Shown here: positions 59,531-64,000 of the stretch, piece after piece
How positions within the stretch are numbered: position 1 is the stretch's first letter
How the letters are laid out: each line of letters begins with the position of its first letter
Assembly: GCA_903813345.2 (NCBI GenBank)
Contig: CAIIXF020000008.1
Span: 9,201,278 to 9,265,277, forward strand
Direction: 5' to 3'
Source of the DNA: Owenia fusiformis
Lineage: Eukaryota > Annelida > Polychaeta > Sabellida > Oweniidae
DNA length: 64,000 nucleotides
Position numbers and translations under genes: made by a program
The notes under the pieces: generated by a model
What the model saw: the letters and a program-made list of their open reading frames with translations, nothing else
Databases searched by the model: none
Told to the model about the DNA's origin: nothing

Positions 59531-60516
59531 CTTTTTCGCTTATTCTATGGGGAATGACTTCTAAAAACTCTTCCAACTCAAAATTAGATGTTTATGAAAT
59601 GTGTACAATGATTACAACTTAGATTTAGTCGCCTCTTTCAAATTACCAACATCATGACGCCATGGGGTCACTTGAGTGAATGCAAGTTTACTCAACCATA
59701 AATGTTTTAACTTTTCATACCAATCAGTTTTATATGCAAATTTTCAACAAAATGTCATCATTTTGTAGAAATTCCATCAAACAATTTATAGCTATAAGAT
59801 ATTCCATATTTATGAGCAACAGAATGTTATAGACAAAGCTGGGCAAGGTGTGTCCGATTTCAACCAATCCGAACACAGCATTTCGTTTAACTGCACTGCA
59901 TTATTATTGAAATAAATGCTAATGCCAACTTGACCCTCGAAAAATTTTCATCGAAAATATGTCCTGTTTAGTGAATTCGTATCTTTCATGTGATTTTGTT
60001 TGTGCGAAAAGAAATTAACCCTAAAACTTGATGGATCGGGGCTGATTCACTCTTCTCGGGCGTTATTTCCTAAACTTCACACTCGACGCTGCGCATCTCG
60101 TGCAAAGGTTGAATTAACACCTTTTTGAGAAATGATTTAGTCCAAGGGTTGAATCCTTCAATCACTTTTTGCCTACCAAGAGCACGGAGTCTAGTTTTAA
60201 ACTAGAGAAAAAACAGACAAATGTAAAGGATAATGTTTATACTTACGCAAAGAGTATAATCATTTCCCTGGTGATTAAAAGGCATTCATTTTATGTTTAC
60301 TTAAAGTACCATCATTTCCCATGACGACATTTAACAAATATAATATACAAAGTAATTGTAAAGGCGTTAATGGTTATCATGTAACACGTCTTAATACAAC
60401 AATAGTACCAGTAGATATCATCATATTAACGTATATATATCTTCAAATGGACACGGAACAATTGGAAAGCGGAAATGTTAAAATCTAAGACATAATTTTG
60501 ATGAGGAATTGATGAA
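59531..60516. other. Region upstream of VWA copy B
   Basis: No gene is seen. It contains a decayed TTACCC-family fragment near 60184-60235 (TCTAGTTTTAAACTAG) and otherwise ordinary A+T-rich sequence. The promoter of copy B presumably lies here, but no specific element could be assigned. Confidence 0.4.
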
Positions 60517-63500
60517 ATGGGACCAGATATATTTAGATTTCTGTTATGTTGTGTTTTAGTAGAACATGGTAAGTTAACTTTGTGATGGTAGAAATATATT
60601 AACGTCAGAGATTTAGAATTTATTTCATTTTAGCTCTTGGGTCCATTGATTTATGATAGCTCAAAGTACGAAGTTTGAAACTGATAAATGAAACACGCAA
60701 AAATACAAATTTTTCATTATTCTTAAATGACATTGATTTATAAATTCCATTTACATTATACAGAATAAGTTATTGTTTCTGGTATTTTCGTTTAATGGAA
60801 ATTCCATGGAAAAATCGAATTCATCCTATACAATGTTTTTACCATTTGTTTTCAACAGTGTCTGTATAAAAGGAGCGTTTCACTTTCTTCAATTTTAAGA
60901 CTATGGCCTGCGATCTAAAAGTTCTCAAGGCTTTTGTTTACTTGAAATTTTAAAACAGGATAAATATTTTCAAAATATATCTTGGTTTTATAAATAAAAT
61001 GCTGGGGCTTTGTTGAGTTTTGAGTATATAAATGTCCATGATTTCGTTGAATATCTTAATAAACAAGTAATCTATTACAATCAATTAACATTTCCGTTAC
61101 AGGTATAGGTTTTAGTAGATTTGCCATCGATATATTTCAACGACCACGTCCTCGACCAATGTCTGATGATATACGTAAGTACAACCATAGATATATAGAT
61201 TTTACTCGTATGGAGGATAGTATATGTATTTCATCAGAGGAATGATCATATCAATCATATCGGAGGGTATTCCTCCGCACATACTGTACTGACTTCTGTA
61301 TAAATTACCCTCTCTGCAGTAAAAACTATCAACACTTAAAGGGGTATTCCTTGCCAGACTATCTCTCTCCTAATATGGTAGCTATAACCATATACATACT
61401 TTGCAAGTTCATCAAAAACAGAAAAATGTTTTGAAATGGTCAATTTTGATCACTAAAAAATGTAGTGCTCAATTCCAGTAGGCTGCCATCTTTTAAGATT
61501 TCACTCAGGAAGTGATGTCATCGACTCTCAACTTTGCATATAACATTAGGTAAGAAGCTATTAGAATCACTAAACCAGCTGAATATTTTTTTCAATTTGG
61601 TCTATGATTAAAATCCTTTTGATGATCTCTTCTTTAGTTATGAGTTTACAACTCCTGAAAATATTTTTACACAGAAGATAAGGGCTTCTTGTTTAGAAGT
61701 GCTTTTGTACTTCTTTCCTATACTGTAATAGACAAGGTTGAGACAGGTGAGACAGGTGAGAGTCGATGACATCACTTCCTGAAAGAAATCTGAAAAGATG
61801 GCAGCTTACTGGGAATGAGTACTACATTTTTAAATGATCAATATTGACCAAATGAAAACATTTCCCCGTGTTTTGCTAAATATGTAAAGTATATATATGA
61901 TTGTAGCTACCATATCAGGAGAGAAATAGTCTGGCAAGGAATGTTCCTTTAATGTTTTTTCTCAGTAAAAAAATGTTCAATATACACAGGTTTTACTGCA
62001 GTGTGTTCTAGACTGGTGTAGGGTTTATGTCCCACAAGGTATAAGTTTATAATATAATAGCAAATATCCAAGGTGTGTGTGGAAGCAAATGTAATTTTTT
62101 CATCTTCAAGGAATATGCAAAGGGAAATACTCACATGGGGATCCTAACACTAACGAGAAAATAACCAAATGTGAATATTTTACGTGTATATCTGGAATTT
62201 ACAAAAAGAAAAAGTGCCCAAACGGACTGGCCACACATGCGGCGTTCAGACGTTTATGGACTCAAGACAAAATGGGAGATGATTACTTCCCTTGTACCAA
62301 AATGTCTTTTGGATGTGTATTGCCGATAGCAGGAGAAGGACCAAGGCAGCTTTGTAAATAAGTTTAATTTGAATAAATATAAAGATATCGAGACATCCTT
62401 ATTTTATCAACTCCTTGCAATTCGCCAATTGAGTTTTTTTGAAATATGCATATTATTAGCATCCTATATGGCATTTGTATTTAGAACTGGTCACAATTCA
62501 TTGCAGCCAATACCAAAGTGGAAATTTGTGGAATAGATTTGGTATTCGCTGTTGACATGTCCTGTTCGATCTCTAATGACAATAAAGCTAAAGTGAAAAG
62601 GTTCATCATAACAGCAGCAAGTAGTATTCCAGTGAGGTCTCAGTATTCTCGGATAGGTGTACTGACATTTTCAGAAAAGGTTTATCACGTGGCGTATATG
62701 AATGATTACACACGTCAAGCACAAGTGAGTGAATTTGAATCTGGTTTTATTGAACCTGGTTTTATTTCGTTAACGTTTTTTTTATTTAACGTTATTCCTT
62801 ACATTTTTAATTACTTTTTAATCAGACCTGGTGTCCTTAAACATCATCATTTTGACACACTTAAGCAAAATAAAAACCATTTCCTAATATGTTAATTATT
62901 TGGTAAATATGCACACATAGTGGCCAAAGGGAAATCCAAAAAGAACTAGTATAGGGCACAAAGTAAAAAAGCCACCGGAAACCACGAGAAAGGAAATGAA
63001 CCCAGTATCATGAAACGCATGTAACAGTTTGAACATACGGACCCCTCCCCCACTATAACTTAACTCAATATCATAAATCAAAACAACAAAACAATGGGAT
63101 ATTTCAGAAGAATGCTTAGACATCAAATAACGTTTGACCATGTGTTATATGTCATTTATGAACCTTGCATTTTCCAACACAGCTTATTGAACGGCTAAAG
63201 CAGATGAATACTGACCCTTTAACATGTGGGACCAGAACTGATGAGGGACTGAGGTTGGCTAGGGAAACATACTTTTCAGAGCTTTTTGGTTCAAGGAAAA
63301 CAAGACAGGTGAAACTTTAACTTTATTTGTAGCATGACAATAATATTAAAATAACACAATACATGTAGTATTAGTTTTAGAAAGATGTGACCGTTACTTG
63401 TAAATAGATATGAAGTCGGGCTATTGGCAGGCTAGAACAAAATTTAAAATAAGGCTTGTGGGTTTCGTATGTTGAAATTTATGAAATCATAAAAAATACA

Positions 63501-63983
63501 GTGAACCAGAAATTAGACCCTGGGAAATTAGATAATCTTCAATATTTGAAGATTTTCAGCAAGTGTGTCCTTTGTGTATCTTGACGACTTCATAATTTGA
63601 GATGTAGTGGTCATTATGGTCGTCATTACATACCTTATTGAACTGACACATTTGAATTGGTATTGTTTTTCCAGAAAGTTCTGATAGTTTTATCTGATGG
63701 TTTTACCTATCCGCTATCATTCCAAAAGGACACTTTCTTCCAAGCAGCTCTTATACACAAAGCAAAGATTCAAACTTATGTCGTTGGACTTCCAAATATA
63801 AAACTCGAGGATCCACCTAAGAATGCAAAAGGCGTCGTTAATACTCGATTCACACACGAAGCTGCAATGGAAGAGTGGCGTAAGATTGCATCAAAACCTG
63901 AAAATGTCTTCACAATGTCATCATTTGACCAACTGTTCTTAAAACTAAATGACATCATTAAATCTGCATGTTTCACAATTTAA
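60517..63983 (+). CDS. Secreted peritrophin-like/VWA domain protein, copy B
   Basis: Tandem paralogue of the gene at 49101-54854, predicted 339 aa. Exons: 60517-60568, 61103-61174, 62111-62353, 62507-62724, 63183-63308 and 63675-63983 (TAA). Exons 1, 4, 5 and 6 have the same lengths as in copy A (52, 218, 126, 309 nt); exon 2 is 60 nt shorter and exon 3 is 6 nt shorter. Residues 1-18 (MGPDIFRFLLCCVLVEHG) are a short signal peptide. Residues 19-42 are an Arg/Pro linker. Cysteines 44, 62, 67, 77, 103 and 110 form the peritrophin-like domain (KCEYFTC, CPNGLA). The VWA domain from about residue 128 keeps D139-M-S141-C-S143, T212 and D245. Exon 3's acceptor is the AG before 62111, chosen because it preserves phase and the ICKGKY start. 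Sequence ends 17 bp after the stop, so the 3' UTR and any third copy are outside the window. Function is unknown. Confidence 0.9.
61339..61948. mobile_element. TTAA-flanked foldback MITE, copy 2
   Basis: It is bordered by TTAA at 61335-61338 and 61949-61952. The ends AGGGGTATTCCTTGCCAGAC and its complement pair, and the whole sequence is homologous to the element at 37438-38039 (GGTAGCTATAACCATAT, GAAGTGATGTCATCGACTCT). It lies in intron 2 of VWA copy B and is absent from copy A, so insertion followed the duplication or was lost from A. Confidence 0.8.
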
Positions 63984-64000
63984 TTAGACAAACACTTTAC

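Overview
This is animal nuclear DNA. The genes are split by GT-AG introns, coding density is low, and most non-coding sequence is A+T-rich and made of short inverted-repeat transposons, foldback elements and minisatellites. The abundance of these elements, together with secreted proteins joining a peritrophin-like domain to a VWA domain, suggests a marine invertebrate, perhaps a lophotrochozoan such as a mollusc. I cannot name the species from sequence alone.

Four protein-coding genes are supported, all on the + strand. (1) 5121-8098: the 3' four exons of a MINPP1-like multiple inositol polyphosphate phosphatase. The first exon, with the signal peptide, was not found. (2) 23110-43013: a complete ten-exon ITPK1 (inositol-tetrakisphosphate 1-kinase, 336 aa). 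(3) 49101-54854 and (4) 60517-63983: two tandem paralogues of 361 and 339 aa. Each has a signal peptide, a Pro/Arg/Gly-rich linker, a six-cysteine peritrophin-like domain and a C-terminal VWA domain with an intact MIDAS. Both have six exons in identical phases.

Layout: 432-4529 is a 4.1 kb foldback element whose arms contain ~173 bp tandem units. 8099-23106 is intergenic and holds MITEs, including a 471 bp hAT-type element with a clean 8 bp target duplication. The ITPK1 introns carry three unrelated minisatellites (23 bp, 109 bp and a 106 bp higher-order array) and several nested MITEs. 43014-49100 is intergenic. A relic mariner-type element lies in intron 1 of the first VWA gene. Between the two VWA genes are a 140 bp higher-order repeat, two foldbacks, a 162 bp x 6 array and a decayed Tc1/mariner transposase.

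Functionally there are two pairs. MINPP1 and ITPK1 are, respectively, a phosphatase and a kinase of the soluble inositol polyphosphate pathway, placed head-to-tail. The VWA pair is a recent local duplication of a secreted, probably extracellular-matrix protein. The most notable points are the inositol phosphate gene pair, the replaced proton-donor residue in the MINPP1-like protein, the peritrophin/VWA architecture, and repeat arrays that have copied splice-donor sequences into introns.
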